Of a stretch of DNA of 64,000 nucleotides, positions 22,389 to 34,652 are shown piece by piece. Position 1 is the stretch's first letter, and every line of letters starts with the position of its first letter. The position numbers and the translations under genes were made by a program. Source of the DNA: Incurvaria masculella (Eukaryota > Arthropoda > Insecta > Lepidoptera > Incurvariidae); the NCBI GenBank assembly GCA_946894095.1, contig OX335651.1, positions 20,296,501-20,360,500 on the forward strand, in the 5' to 3' direction. The notes beneath the pieces were generated by a model. The model saw only the letters and a list, made by a program, of their open reading frames with translations. It was not told the origin of the DNA and did not search any database.

Positions 22389-25300
22389 CTGCAACGTACA
22401 CAAAGTGGACAAGTTGAAAAAACGTTTTCTATCACAGGTTTTCTTGCGAATAACGTGTTCCGGGCGAGAGGTTATTCTTCTTGAAATAATATTTATCATG
22501 CAACATGATTTAACAATATAAATTTTACTAAGTTTATGTGATTTGAAGCATGATAAACTGTCACAAGAAAGCTACCGTGTTGAATTAAATTTCTAAAGAC
22601 TAGGTGTCGTATTCAGAGAGACAATCAGTCAAAACTTAGTACGAGATTAGCACCGGACTAACCATACAAATACCGGTTCAGTCTGGCGTATTAAAGTTAG
22701 TCCGTCCACTCTTAATACTGCTGTAGGCAATTATGAGGTGATCTCGACGGATGGTAGAAAATAAAAGTTGGGAATGTTATACAGAATTAAAATCAGTTAA
22801 ATTTATAATAAGTTTAGCTTTTCGTTGTTACTATGTGATCAAGTCACTGTAGTAGTTCATGACAGAAATAATAGTAATAAAACTAAACGTGGATATGTAA
22901 AACAATTTTTAACCGACTTCAAAAAAGGAGGAGGTTATCAATTCGTCGGAATCTTTTTTTTTTATTCTTTCTTCTTGTTGCCACTGGAGCAGAGCATCGC
23001 TGCAAGGTCCTTGCTTGTGGTGACGCTTGGTTCGGGTCACCTCTTCCCCTAAAATATGGTTGAGAGAGGCGATGGCTGGACCCGGCGTGATGCTCGTGAA
23101 CGGGTGCTGCTTGTGGGGACAAGCCTGCTCCTATTGGCAACATGTTAGATGACGGACATGACTTTGCAGAATAAACCGATATTTGTCATAAACGGTTGCA
23201 TACGGCGTGAATGGTAGATTTTTGTGAATTAATATTAATTTAATGTATTGACATAAACGGGTACCAATAACCAGTATTTCTGTAAGCAGTGGCAAACAAA
23301 TTTGTAAACTTAGACTAACTTGAAAAAAATCAGCGAAGTTTCTTGCCAGTTCTTCGCCGTGAACGCTGAACTGGCTAATGATAAAATATGACAAATCCGA
23401 GTGCAGTGTGCTGCCTGTGGATGATGAATAAACAATAAACAATAAACAATTTAGGCAGCACCAATTAAGCATATAGATATAGATATTTTAGGAAATAAAA
23501 AGTGGTAACTTTAACTACCTAAATCTATTCTAGATAAATATGACACTATTATGAGATGTAGGTATAGTATGGATAGACAAGAAGGGCTTTCCTATTGGTG
23601 GGTTTGATGCAACGGCCCCGCGCCGTCCGGTGGTTATCTGCAGCTGCTCGCCGGTCCCGTCGGATGGACTCACATACCACACGGAAGCAAAAATCGCTGA
23701 CGGACAAAACAGGTGATTGTCGAAAGACGAAATAAAGTAGCCTAGTGGCGCGGGAACTTGGCTTACATACAAGACGTCTAGGTTCAAATCCTCGCCCCGT
23801 TCATTCCCCACATTTTTTCTCTTTCTGAGTTGGATAAGTGCATTTCCTCACGAATGCGAGCTGCTCCATGGTTTGGAAACCATGTAGAACTGTAGGTCCC
23901 CTTAAACTACTAGGTGGTAGGGTTTAGGCCCGCCCGGGTTCGTACCATCGCATTGGATGAAAAGATGGTCGAAGCGGCTATGAAAAATTGTCCATGTTTT
24001 CCATCCAGTTCAATGAAGCCGTGCTCATAAAGGGAAGGTCCTGGCATGGCCCCTAATTTCTTCGGGAATGACGTGTATTGGGCTAATGTGTAATGGTAGC
24101 TGTGTGGTGTTAGCCATCCATGTCAGGTTGCATAAAAATAACTGAATCGTTGTCGCCTGGGTCTTTGTGCAAGAGGTGTGTGCAGGTACGGGCCTGAGGG
24201 CACCCCTATTACACAGACTCCCCCCATGCTGATCCCAGCATGCTATGGAGTGCCAGTTATGGGTCACCCGTTATCAGCTACTGACGGGAAGGGCATCATC
24301 GCATTGGTAGAACAATTGCTGCGTTCTACCACGTTGTTCCTGGTCAGACAACCGTCAGCAGCTCGTCACTACTTTGTCTGATAAATAATACGACTAAGCT
24401 CTGATTGCAGGAAGAGACGTCTGAGTTCATCAATGTTCAAACACGTCACTTTTAGTGAACTGCATTGAGTTGACTCAACTCTCTTGCTCGTCTCAATAAA
24501 CAGTGACATGTTTAATCATTCGTTGATGTTGATTTTGATTTTGTGAGAGGTTCAAGTTTTATTCAGTTCTATGGCATCCACTGGGGGTGTTCTATACAAT
24601 GATTACTCACGAAGATGTGGTCTGGCTCAGTCCAGCAGTGGTACAGGATCCACCACCAGCAGATGCCTCCGAGGGCCTCCGCCAGCACTATGGAGCGGCG
24701 GGACGGCGGAGGAGGTGGTGTGCGGTATGACCATGTGCTGCAAACATATAATTTATAGTATATCTTCATAACTTAAAGATCCTCTGCATCTGAAATCTGT
24801 TAACCATAAGCCGATGGCTCTGCATCAAGGTACAAGTTCATAGCCAACTGCACGCAGCAGCAGCAGGTGACGTGTCACTGAGACACTACTGGTTTTTAGG
24901 GTTCCGTACCCAAAGGGTGAGATAGGAACCCTATTACTAAGCCTCCGCTGTCCGTCCGTCCGTCTGTCACAGGGCTGTATCTCATAAACCGTAATAGGTA
25001 GGCAGCTGAAATTTTCACAGAGTGTGTATTTATTTTGCCGCTATAACAACAAATAGGTAAAATTAAAAAAATTAAAGATTACAGGGGGGGGGGATCCAAA
25101 AAACGTGATTTTTTATGTTAAATCATGTACGATGGTAGGGAACCCTTCGTGTGCGAGTCCGACTCGCACTTGGCCGGTTTTATATATTTGTATTGGATAC
25201 CCTCCGTAGCTAGCGACACGTCGTCTGCTGCTGAGGCAGATACAACTAGACATTGATTTTTTCTTAAAAAAAATTTTTAAACCGGGTAAATATGCAAGTG

Positions 25301-26603
25301 ACACAAGAAATTACAAGCACAGTTAGGGATTTGGTTTATCTTTCATGTTATGCAAAAATAACAAAGAAATATATTTAAGACCAAAAGCAACTTTATTAAT
25401 TCCTAAAAGAAAATCGATATTTTGCTTAATATTCAATTCCCTTCTACTTACTGAATGTTTTATCAAAGAAACAAGATACGGATGTTAAGATTCACGAGTA
25501 AGTTAAGATCCTTTATTCCGACGAAATCATACGAAAATACACAGACAACAGACTGTACCATGACGAATTTGCTCTGACATTAGTAGATTCGAGTCACATT
25601 GCAAAAATTATTAGCAACATTACATCGGAAGCATGTGGGATAGACAACACGACAATAACCATGATTAAAATGACCTTATCTTGCACACTTGAAGTAATCA
25701 CTTTCATGTTAAACTCATCCATGCGTTTAGGCAAGTTTCCAGAAATTTGGAAACTTGCATTAGTAAAACCTGTACCTAAAAAGGAATCAGTCAACGAATT
25801 AAAGGATTTAAGACCTATCAGCATACTGCCAGTGCTGTCGAAGGTACTGGAGAGAGTGGTAAATGCCCAGCTAACAGAATATTTACACAATAAGTCGGTA
25901 ATACCATCATTCCAATCCGGTTTCAGGAAAAACCATGGCACAGAAACGGCTTTATTCGAAGTTAAGGACCAGATAATAAGCGCAGCCGATATAGGAAAGG
26001 GCTCTGCCTTGGTTCTGCTGGATTTCTCTAGAGCTTTCGACACACTGAACACAAATCTCTTGTTAGCAAAATTATACCACTATGGTGCATCGCCAGAAAG
26101 TATGGAATGGTTTACGAGCTTTCTCAGGGGTCGATCGCAGATAACAGTATGTCCTGATAAAAATGGAGTAGCCGGCAGATCAAAAACAAGAAGCTTAGAA
26201 CGCGGTGTACCGCAAGGTTCATGCCTGTCACCTATTCTATATAGTCTTTATACCGCAGACATTTACATGCAAACATTTAGGTGATTTATTTTGGCAGAGT
26301 CGCCTCGCGGCCGCCTCGCACTGGCGTCAACTGACAAGTATACTGGAACGAATACAGGAGCGAAGACTGATTCACTGACTGAAAATGTCTGGATTTGTTA
26401 ATGAATACGTTTATATTGGCAAAACTTTAGTCGTGTAACTGTCCCTAGCACGGACAATTAGCGAAGAAAAAGATCCCACAATGTTATGATGACATAACTT
26501 CATACCCGTGGCTGCTGTGACGCTTGGCCTGTGAGCCCGAGCCATCAGCAGCGCGGCGCACGTTAGACAGCAGCGCGCGCGCCAACAGCCTACAGGTGAG
26601 CAT
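22296..26603 (-). CDS. NDUFB2: NDUFB2, complex I AGGG subunit, 3 exons, complete
   Basis: Exons 26506-26603, 24611-24737 and 22296-22388 join in phase (2, then 0) to a 105-residue protein with ATG and TAG; human NDUFB2 is of similar length. Accessory subunit of mitochondrial NADH:ubiquinone oxidoreductase, in the membrane arm. Residues 1-32 form a basic, serine-rich mitochondrial presequence (MLTCRLLARALLSNVRRAAD). A hydrophobic Trp-rich transmembrane helix follows (VLAEALGGICWWWILYHCW), then the signature WTDAELGVPPDEE, which matches the family's WTDEELGIPPDDE. The introns hold a CR1-like RT fragment, a GGAC-array repeat and a SINE. Identification rests on the remembered family motif plus perfect splice logic; Drosophila calls it ND-AGGG. 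Confidence 0.93.
22500..23735. other. NDUFB2 intron 2, LINE tail and ambiguous open region
   Basis: The LINE-type 3' tail at about 23335-23455 (TTGCCAGTTCTTC, GATGATGAATAAACAATAAA) recurs at 30580-30675. A GC-richer patch at 23600-23715 is open on both strands, with a clean + donor (AAAACAG|GTGATT). I could not fit it to any gene or to the NDUFB2 frame. Confidence 0.5.
23736..24139 (+). mobile_element. SINE with tRNA-like head, copy E
   Basis: tRNA-like head (GTAGCCTAGTGGCGCGGG, GGTTCAAATCC B-box), then the shared body and CATCCATGTCAGGTTGCATA tail. Sits in NDUFB2 intron 2, antisense to the gene. Confidence 0.88.
24432..24546. mobile_element. MITE fragment, TGCACGAAG family
   Basis: TTCAAACACGTCACTTTTAG is the inverted equivalent of segments in the elements at 58545-58690 and 63850-63969 (AAAAGTGACGTGTTTGAACA). 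Lies in NDUFB2 intron 2. Confidence 0.6.
24611..24737 (-). CDS. NDUFB2: NDUFB2 exon 2 (Pro-rich segment and TM helix)
   Basis: Acceptor TATATGTTTGCAG, donor TTC|GTGAGT. Joins exon 1 as GG|C (Gly), then encodes TWSYRTPPPPPSRR, the transmembrane segment with WWW, and HCWTEPDHIF. The SYR-PPPPPSRR stretch is typical of insect AGGG subunits. Confidence 0.92.
24894..25182 (+). mobile_element. Lepidopteran GGAC-array repeat, copy 2
   Basis: Starts TTTTTAGGGTTCCGTACC, has a short (CCGT)n array, GGGCTGTATCTCATAAACCG and CAGCTGAAATTTTCACAG, and ends CGAGTCCGACTCGCACTTGG. In NDUFB2 intron 1. Confidence 0.85.
25480..26283 (+). pseudogene. CR1/L2-like LINE reverse transcriptase fragment
   Basis: An open frame from 25661, extending in frame upstream to about 25500, with RT blocks in order: WKLALVKPVPKK, LKDLRPISILPVLSKVLERV, FQSGFRKNHGTETALFEVKD, ALVLLDFSRAFDTLNTNLLL (first palm Asp), ERGVPQGSCLSPILYSLY. 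It stops at TGA just before the expected Y-A-D-D box. Endonuclease and C-terminus are missing. Inserted antisense in NDUFB2 intron 1. Confidence 0.88.
26506..26603 (-). CDS. NDUFB2: NDUFB2 exon 1 (start codon, mitochondrial presequence)
   Basis: ATG at 26603-26601, 32 codons plus 2 nt, donor CACGG|GTATGA. Arg-rich, with no acidic residue before position 20: RLLARALLSNVRRAA is an amphipathic presequence. CpG-rich. Chosen as the start because the frame opens here, phase fits exon 2, and it supplies the expected targeting peptide. Confidence 0.88.
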
Positions 26604-28100
26604 CGCGCTGATAGTCCTCACCCCACGGACAAGAGCAGAAAATTGCGAAGAAGAATTTACAGATAATAGCAGACAGCCTTCCGAAACCCAGCGGTGACAG
26701 CACGAGCAAAATGACAGACGTCATATTTGACATTTTGTGTTCTTATTACTTTTCGGAGGAGGCAAGGGATTTTTCCTGTAGTCTTTTTTTAGGGTGTCAG
26801 TTAGTAGAATTTCTACAAACGTATATAAAATATCGTTACACAGAGCCTAACATGACATAAATATTGAATTACCTGAATCACATAATATTTTTATTTCGGT
26901 GTCCACCGCCGAAGAGAAATGAAGGAGAAGTGATAATGCGTGCAAAAATGCGTTCAAGTCAGTTCTCAATACGTCTGCGACTATGTTCACCTGTGACATG
27001 TACTTTTTAGTTGATTGTTTTAAAACATTAGAGACTCGTATTGCGATTGCAGGTCTCATAGTAGGCGCACTAGGTGCCATAGTTATTTCCTTTTTTATCT
27101 ATGATCACATAGTATGTGCACTTCTTCCGCTTCCCCTACGGATAGATGCATTCTCTAGATTAAGGGTTGATACAACTAACCTTGGCGACTTCTCGGGTCT
27201 GATATCTTCGACTCAACATAATTTCATACACAAAATATGTTTTAAAAGAGCGTTATTTTGTATGTTTTACCTTAAGCATCACCTCATAGTCTAACTCGAG
27301 GGATAATACTCTAATGATGTCCAATATAGATCGGTTCGTGGCAGCCTGAGGCCTGAGGGCACGGAAAGTATAATTGTAGTGCGCTCGTGGTACCCACTAT
27401 AACCCGCGCTCTCAAGAAACAATTCATTGCACCGAGAGATATCGCCTCGTTTCTTTATAAAACAGCATACATATAATAAATACATTCATTTCATTTATTT
27501 ATTCAACTTCTGGTAGTAAAACTACACTAAAGTCATGTCACAATTTGATTGATCCGCGGATTCGATCAACCAGTGAAGAAGAACACGCAAAGAAACTTCA
27601 CTGGTCTATAAATAATGTTTTTTTTGTCTTTTTTTTCGTCCACATAAATGATATAACACAATTATGATTTCATACCTAAATGCTACTGCCAAACTTACAT
27701 TGGTAGAACGGTATTAAGCAAAGAACTAAGAACTACGAGGAAACAACAACCCACAATCATGGATGTGAAGAAATCACCTCCATGCCCACAATGTGAAAAG
27801 TCTTAATTAATAAATAAATTACTTAACTTAATTCCTTTCCAATTCCTTTAATAGAAGTAAACATGTTTACTTCTATTAAAGGTTATGTTTTATTATTAGG
27901 TTATTGCATGATTTATGCAGGAAAACCGTGCAGGTTCTACTTTGGGGAAAATACGCAATATACTTCGTTTGTAGACTTTATGTATGATACTAAAACTAAA
28001 TTGACGATTTTTATAAATTAGTTCTGTATGTATGTATGTACTTATGTATGTTCCTCCATAACTCTTAAGCCGATGATCCGAATTAGATGAAACTTAGTAC
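26604..28100. other. NDUFB2 upstream region
   Basis: The first ~40 bp are CpG-rich and probably 5' UTR/promoter for NDUFB2. A + frame at 26983-27294 has a hydrophobic stretch (IAIAGLIVGALGAIVISFFI). However, part of its sequence (ACGTCTGCGACTATGTTC) recurs inverted near 43070, so I treat it as repeat-derived. A perfect 38-bp palindrome is at 27845. Confidence 0.5.
27845..27882. repeat. Perfect 38-bp palindrome
   Basis: CCTTTAATAGAAGTAAACA is followed immediately by its exact reverse complement, with no loop. Probably the fused ends of a small foldback element; no other function visible. Confidence 0.9.
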
Positions 28101-28104
28101 AGTC

Positions 28105-28300
28105 AGTCAGTCAGCGCGTTTGCGTCCTCTGCTGGACATACGCCTCTCCAATTTTCCTCCAGTCGTCCCGGCCTTCAGCGGTACGGAGCCACTGCTTTCC
28201 GCCGACGCACTTGATGTCGTCGTCCCCCCTGGTGGGTCGTCTTCCCACACTCCGTTTTCCTGTCCACGGCGGCCAGTGTAGGACACGGTTACTCCAATTG
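28105..28300 (+). mobile_element. LINE 3'-end-like repeat (CTGCTGGACATACGCCT)
   Basis: GTCCTCTGCTGGACATACGC and its following segment resemble a repeat common at lepidopteran RTE-type 3' ends (remembered, not searched). The open frames on both strands are compositional. Confidence 0.5.
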
Positions 28301-28389
28301 TGTCGTTGTCCTGTTTCACAAGAAGGGGGATAGGGCGAAGTTGAATAACCTATCTCACTTCTAAGCCACGTGTATAAGATATTTTCAAG

Positions 28390-28856
28390 AGTCATTACGA
28401 GTCATTACTGACACAGAGGCTGGATCAGTACCAGCCACGTGAGCAAGCTGGGTTTCGGAAAGGATACGGCACATTGGACCACATATTTACCGTGAGACAA
28501 GTGGCGCAGAAGTGCGAGGAGTACAACAAGCCGCTCTTCCTAGCTTTCGTGGACTATGAGAATGCGTTCGACTCAGTTCAAAAATGGGCCGTTGAAAACT
28601 CCCTCCTAAGGTGCAGAATCGACCACCGCTACATCGAGGTACTCCGAAACCTGTATCGGTCCGCGACGATGACTGTGAGGCTCCATGAAAATACCCAACC
28701 CATCCTCCTTGGTAAAGGCGTAAGGCAGGGGGATGTGATCTCACCCAAGCTCTTCACCAACGCATAGGAAGATGTGTTCAAGACGCTTGAATGGGACAAC
28801 ATGGGTATTAACATTAATGGAGATTTTAGTACACGTACCCGGGAATCAGGATAGGC
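28390..28856 (+). pseudogene. RTE-clade LINE reverse transcriptase fragment
   Basis: Encodes EQAGFRKGYGTLDHIFTVRQ, then PLFLAFVDYENAFDSVQKWA (palm Asp in F-V-D-Y-E-N-A-F-D) and VRQGDVISPKLFTNA, which are RT motifs 3-5 in RTE style. A TAG at 28765 and a later TAG break it, and both ends are lost. Confidence 0.88.
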
Positions 28857-28859
28857 TAA

Positions 28860-30560
28860 ATACAATTTTGTTCCGCTTGCGTTAAGATGTGGCTGTCATA
28901 CAAACCTGAATGCTTCGCGCGGCTCGGCGGGAGGGCGGCAGCTGAAGGGGAGGGGTGCGGCGGCGGCGCTTACTTTTACTAATTGTACCGAAGCACGGAT
29001 TAGTATTTCCCGCAACTTTAGGACTACTTGGCATTACACTAAATCGCCAGAGGTGCGACCAGTGGAATAAAATACTTATTACTTGAGAACCAATTACTCG
29101 ATTTAGATACGGATTGTATTTACGTCTAGCCCGATTCAACTCAAAACGTATAGGCTACATAATATAAAGCTTCATTACCAGAGGGGTAAGTAGTGAGTTT
29201 TAAATTCTTATAACTTGCGAACCACTTACCCGATTTATATGCGTATTTTATCAACGTATAGCATCTCGATCTCATTTTAGATGTTGAGGCTGGCTGTGGG
29301 TTGGAGTCCACGCAAAACTTCTACGTTACACGTTACTTACTTACTAAGTATGCAATGTAGCAGTGCAAGTGCAGAAAGGTTCTGGCGGCTAATGCTTTTT
29401 TTTTAAATAGCCACAAAATGTCAACGCAGCTCTAAATGGGAATTTTTGGATGTTTCTCATTACATCATGGTATTACGGCTCAAACGGTCTTGATTAAATT
29501 TGGTAGGTGGATACATAGTCCAAGACCAGTTTGACCCTATTTTGGCCCAGCCATGTGGGCAACGAGCGGAGCCAGGTACCGCAGCTAGTATTAAATATAT
29601 CAGGAATATTAAAATTTGAATTTAAATTAAGAAACTTGGATTAATGTTATTACCTCTAGTAAGTACCTAATTCAAAAATCTTTCCACTGCATCTCTTGCG
29701 GTGCATGTCGCAAAAGTCGACAAAGCGATAATAAAAACAGTTGGTTGCGCAGATGGGTGATACGTATTGTATGAAATAATCCCCCTGCAAATATTGCCGT
29801 GCATGTTCCAGGAGTCGACTAAGGAATAACCATAGGTTGCAGTGCTGATGGGTGACAGGTCACACTTATAGTGTAAAATTATAGCAAATAGCCCCACTGC
29901 ATCCACTGGCGTGCATGATGCCATAGTCGGCTAAGTATTAATGGTTGATTTCATTAATATTTAACTTTTAGGTTAGATTTTTAACTTAGGCACTGATGGG
30001 CAGAGGCAGGGGCGGGTTACTGGCCCGAATCTCTTAAAAATAGATTCTCGAGGGTTCCTATGGCAAGATTAATGAAATTTCCGGCATTTCAAACTTTGAA
30101 AGCCCAACTGAAGCCCATGTTCACTGGAAAATGCATAAAAGTTTAGCTTCTGTCGGTGCTCCATGACATCTCGCGTAATTTTTTTAATGTAACCAAACAT
30201 GAGAGAATTAACATACTCATACATAACATACTATAACATATCGGTTCTGAAAGGTTACACCTAAAGTAAGCCTGGGGGGAAAAAAATCTCCTGGCTCTTG
30301 GTTCACATAATCCCACGCCTTTGTAAATTTCGCCCCAATTGATTTCCCCACTATTTGTTCTGCATGGCGGGCCATTTGTACGGTCGGTCGCTTGTCGGAT
30401 ACACGGCGGGCTCACGGCACTAACGAGCCCGCTGTTTCCGGAAAATGGGAATGAAGCAGAGCAACGAAAAGCCAAAGAAGGACTGTCGTTTTTTTTGTCC
30501 GTTGATAGGAGCCAAGGATGGACAGGAATAGCAATCAAAAGCAATTTGACGTTGAAAAAA
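28860..30560. other. Gene-poor region with Helitron-like 3' terminus
   Basis: GAGCGGAGCCAGGTACCGCA followed by CTAG at 29585-29588 and T matches the 3' end of the Helitron at 36314, so a second Helitron remnant ends here. A diverged internal duplication lies at about 29040-29260 (AACTTGCGAACCACTTACCC / ACTTGAGAACCAATTACTCG). No gene seen. Confidence 0.55.
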
Positions 30561-30569
30561 AATTTCAGT

Positions 30570-30676
30570 GGAGTTTCTTGCCAGTTCTTCTGGACTCGCT
30601 GAACTGGCTAATGATTAAATATGACAAATCCGAGTGCAGTATACTGTCTATGGATGATGAATAAACAATAAAACAA
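30570..30676 (+). repeat. LINE-type 3' tail, second copy
   Basis: TTTCTTGCCAGTTCTTCTGG through ATGATGAATAAACAATAAAA matches 23335-23455. It looks like the 3' end of a truncated LINE with an AATAAA-like end. Confidence 0.6.
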
Positions 30677-30937
30677 TTCTTATGGTGGCAACGTAACCAC
30701 GATTTAGTTAGTGTAAAAGCTCTGTATATGCACTCCTAAAGCGAATACGATTTCATGTCACAGATAAATGTGAAATGCTTTGGCCTGACATTATATAAAC
30801 ATTATATATGTTATGTTGTGTCATTGCACTCTCAATAAAATAATAAGAAAGGGACAACACTAGGGTGACTCGTGGCAGTCGTTCCGTTTTTTGACTCACA
30901 TGTGAAAATCTCATCTCATCCCCTTGGGTGTAACCGG

Positions 30938-31385
30938 CGTAAGATGTGAGAAAATATGCGAGGGAATTCAATCAATTCTGCACCGATCATGAGGCCGATT
31001 CTTGCACTAATTACTTTATATACGGAATACACACTCATGAATCCTCACTGAATCAGCAGAAAACATCTGACCTATTCTGGTGGATTTACGGATCGCTAAT
31101 GGAAACGGATATGTAAGAAGCGCTGAATTCGGAAGCACATTAAATTGTTTCATTACACACCACCCATTTAGTGTGGTGCTACGATTCATTACTAGAATAC
31201 CAAAGTAACGTCAACGTGAACTCCTCTTCTGAGAACACTTCTGATTCATCAACTCGGTATTCCCAGAATAGGCCTCCAGAAGCGAACGCCAAATATTCTA
31301 CCCAGTAAGAGATGACATTAACGCTTCTTATTGGTGCACAATTGAACAAATTCCCTCACATATTTTCTTACATCTTACGCCGGTT
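30938..31385. mobile_element. Foldback element, ~50-bp inverted arms
   Basis: Left arm GGCGTAAGATGTGAGAAAAT plus GCGAGGGAATTC. Right arm ATTTTCTTACATCTTACGCC preceded by GAACAAATTCCCTC. The spacer is about 345 bp with no recognised gene. Confidence 0.7.
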
Positions 31386-33590
31386 CAGCCCATGCTCCTG
31401 TTGGTACCCACGAAGCGAGAGTTCAATTCGCAGGTGAAAGTGAAACATTTACGCTTGGCTTTCGCATGCGTCTTCGCTGAAAATTTTATGTTGAATTTAG
31501 AACAATTAGAAAGAGACAACCCTAGGGTGATTCATGTGAAAGGGTTGAACGCGAAGCTGTCAAGGCGAATCAAGGGCGAAAGTGAATTTTAAAGATTAGC
31601 CTCCTGACTGTTGTTAGATCCTTTCGCAGCCACCCATGCGCAGATTACAAACAATTGTAATACCTAACACACGAATATTTATAAACATCGGTAGAGCAAA
31701 TGTTTAATTTTGAAATCAATACAAATAAATACGGTATGTTCTACTTAAATTCAGACTCTTTCCCTGCAGTTATTTATGTTAGAATGTCCATAAGCGTCTC
31801 AGTAAACTATTTGAGGGATTCTGAAAGGAATGTAATGAAAACCAGCCTCTACTAAGTGGTAGGTTTAAGCTAGCCCTGGTGTTCCCGCTCCTTGCTTTCC
31901 ATCCAGTTCAGCGTAACCGTGCTCGTAAGGGAAGGTCCTGGCACATTCACAATTTCAATTCACAATGCACACTGAAAATTTCTTCGGCAGTGCGCAGAGA
32001 GATCAATTCGACCAAAGATTCGTTCCCAAAAGCCTCCATAATGAGTTCTCTGAATCGGATCGGATATTGGTTGGATGGACAGGAATAAGCGACGCAAGAC
32101 CCGCAGAGGAACGTTTCTCTATCCTAAAACATCAGATCACAACCAACATTCCTTAATTTATTCAATTCAACAGATTGTACACCGTTTCATAGCGGCTTAT
32201 GAAACGTTTCTTGCTAATATTAAATTACATATTGTTATGAGTGAACCCCGGTTCATATTGCACCGAACAATATGGCGTATCTGGGCCGCCAATGTGGCTA
32301 ACTATACCCAACAATGGCGTGGCGCTCGGGGGCGTAGGCCGCCTATAAACCCACGATAAGCATCGGTAATGGGCCAGTTTTGACCAAATCCGGGTGATAG
32401 CGTATCGCTGCTGGTCCATGGGCACTGCAATATGTTATTGCTTCACCCCTCACTCGCATAGACCTGGATACGATCGGACTCGGCTTGGTACACAACGTCC
32501 CACTGTGTTCTAGATGCAGAATTTTGCAACTTTATTGTTTTCTAGGTATGATGGCTTTACGAATTACTTCACTATTAGAGGTGGGAGGTCAGTCTGAGTT
32601 CTCACCCAAATTGGCGTTTACGGAACTGACAAGTTCCGTAAAAACGTCCAACTCCATACTAGTTTTTACTAGATATTCTGTGGTGGTTTTACTTCTTCAA
32701 GCAGTCAAAGTCAAACCTGGACTTCCGATTTGTATGAAAACGCGGAGTCGCCGTAAACGGCAACGTTGAGTAGGCTGTCAAATCAAACTCGGACTCACAA
32801 ATCTTGACTGACTTGGAACTTCCTTATGCACGGATACAACATAGCGTCAAATTACACTGGACGAAAACATAGATCTCAAAAAATTATATCTCGGTAACTT
32901 TTAAGAGAAAAATGTTAATTTTTGTCTTGCAAAAACATGTTATTACGCTGCCGATTACGCCATTGAATGTATCTTTCCGTTTGTCGGTCACACCGGGTGT
33001 TAACGGAGCTTTTTTGCACCATACAGTCCAAGGAACACCTGGTTAGGTTTGGATCAAACCTCCACTAACATCTTATATAAATATTTAAAATAAAACTGTA
33101 GAGGAGACAGCTATGACAGAGACAAACTGCGGCTGCGTCACACAATACAGCCTTCCCAAAGAAGCTGTCCCCAAACGACGGTCATGGAACGGTCATCCAT
33201 GAAAAACATTATCTCCGGTCAGTGAAACAACAAACCACATTTTACCATTAATCAACACTTATCGCGTGGTTTCCAACAACAGGGGATTTGAGTAATCTCA
33301 TGACAAGCGATGTGACAAGTTATGACAGTCTGCTTGTCGACCGTGCCCGCCGTGATACATATTTTATTTCTGTGCATTGTTTTTATTCCGCACGGAAATA
33401 AGTCGAATTAAGAGCGGACACGAGCTCACCCACTTTCTACCGGATTGCAATTAAAATTATTTGCATTTCTCTCGCGAGGAACGCGAAAACGGCTTGTTAA
33501 TTGATTGAGTACAGTCACATATTTTGTTGTCGTTACACGGGAAATAGAGACGAATTCGGAATCCCTTTCAGTCACATTGACATTTTAACT
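31386..33590. other. No gene recognised
   Basis: It has a SINE body fragment at about 31845-31945 (CTACTAAGTGGTAGGTTTAA, GGGAAGGTCCTGGCAC) and GGATGGACAGGAATAAGCGA repeat debris near 32075. Open frames of 60-95 codons here show no family features. Confidence 0.5.
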
Positions 33591-33597
33591 ACCAACC

Positions 33598-33765
33598 AGT
33601 GCGGGAATAACCCTACCGCCTAGTGAGTAAGTAGGGGACTTAAAATTTTACGTGGAATCGCAACCACGACCACCACCAACTGTCGAAAACGGTCACCCAT
33701 CCTGAAACAAACCGCGTCCATCGTTGCTTAATCGCTTAGCGAAAGCCGAGGCTACCGAGGGCGAC
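33598..33765 (-). mobile_element. Degenerate 5S-headed SINE fragment
   Basis: GGTCACCCATCCTGAAACAA and CGTTGCTTAATCGCTTAGCG are decayed equivalents of the 5S-like head; upstream body pieces (CCCTACCGCCTAGTGAGTAA) remain. Older than the copies at 6978, 36530 and 47071. Confidence 0.65.
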
Positions 33766-34331
33766 CATTACCCTAAACACCTTGACAATTAGGTACCGTA
33801 AATATTTAAGACAGGAGATTAACTGTATGAATGTATTTTGTATTTTGTATTTTGTAACTCGTATGTATTTTATTTGTAAAAACTAAAAACGAGGAAGATA
33901 ACTGAGAAGATGGTAGGACTAGCTGAGAACTACAAGAGGAATCACAGGGAGGAATAACGCGACTAGAACGCGAAAATATTTGCATGCAGGAGTTTTGAGT
34001 GATTATGGCAAACATAATTTTAATTGGCCTACATATATTTGTCATACCTAATCATTGATCTCAGAACAGAAAACAAAATAGAAGCGCGATGTAGCGTGAC
34101 CTCTTCTTTTACCAAATTTTACCGTTGCTGAGCAAAACCTTGTGGAAACTCACATTTCTGCAGGCCATAATACTTAACGACAGGGGCAAGTTCTGTGGTA
34201 ATGTGTAATTCTCCTTTGACGACTTTGTTGAGCGGCTTGCCAGTTGTGGGAGTAAGGACTTGAGCTCTATTACTTAGAGCAGCGATTACGAGATGCTCTG
34301 AAGGTTATGATGTGCTAAAAGCTCAGAACAA

Positions 34332-34652
34332 AAAGGCCTCGAACGAGTCGGACTTGTACAAGAAGGGCTCCGTACCATCGTACAGGATTTACAAAATGGA
34401 ATGAATATGGGGTATGGGGCCCCCATTTTATAATGTTACCTATTTGTTGTTATAGCGGCAAAATAAATACATAGTCTGTAACAATTTTAGCTTCCTACCT
34501 GTTACGGTTCATGAGATACAGCCCTGTGACAGACGGACGGACGGATGGACGGACGGACGGATGGACGGACGGACGGATGGACAGACGGAAGGATAGCGGA
34601 GGCTCAGTAATAGGGTTCCGTTTTTACCCTTTGGGTACGGAACCCTAAAAAG
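34332..34652 (-). mobile_element. Lepidopteran GGAC-array repeat, copy 3
   Basis: Contains GGCTCCGTACCATCGTACAG, TTGTTGTTATAGCGGCAAAA, a (GGAC)n/GGAT array at 34534-34595, and the end TTTGGGTACGGAACCCTAAA. Confidence 0.82.

Noticed and set aside
26983..27294. Small + frame with a transmembrane-like stretch
   Set aside because: Part of its sequence recurs inverted near 43070, so it is repeat-derived; no splice or start context.
28087..28395. Overlapping open frames on both strands
   Set aside because: Lie in a LINE 3'-end-like repeat; no splice or domain support.
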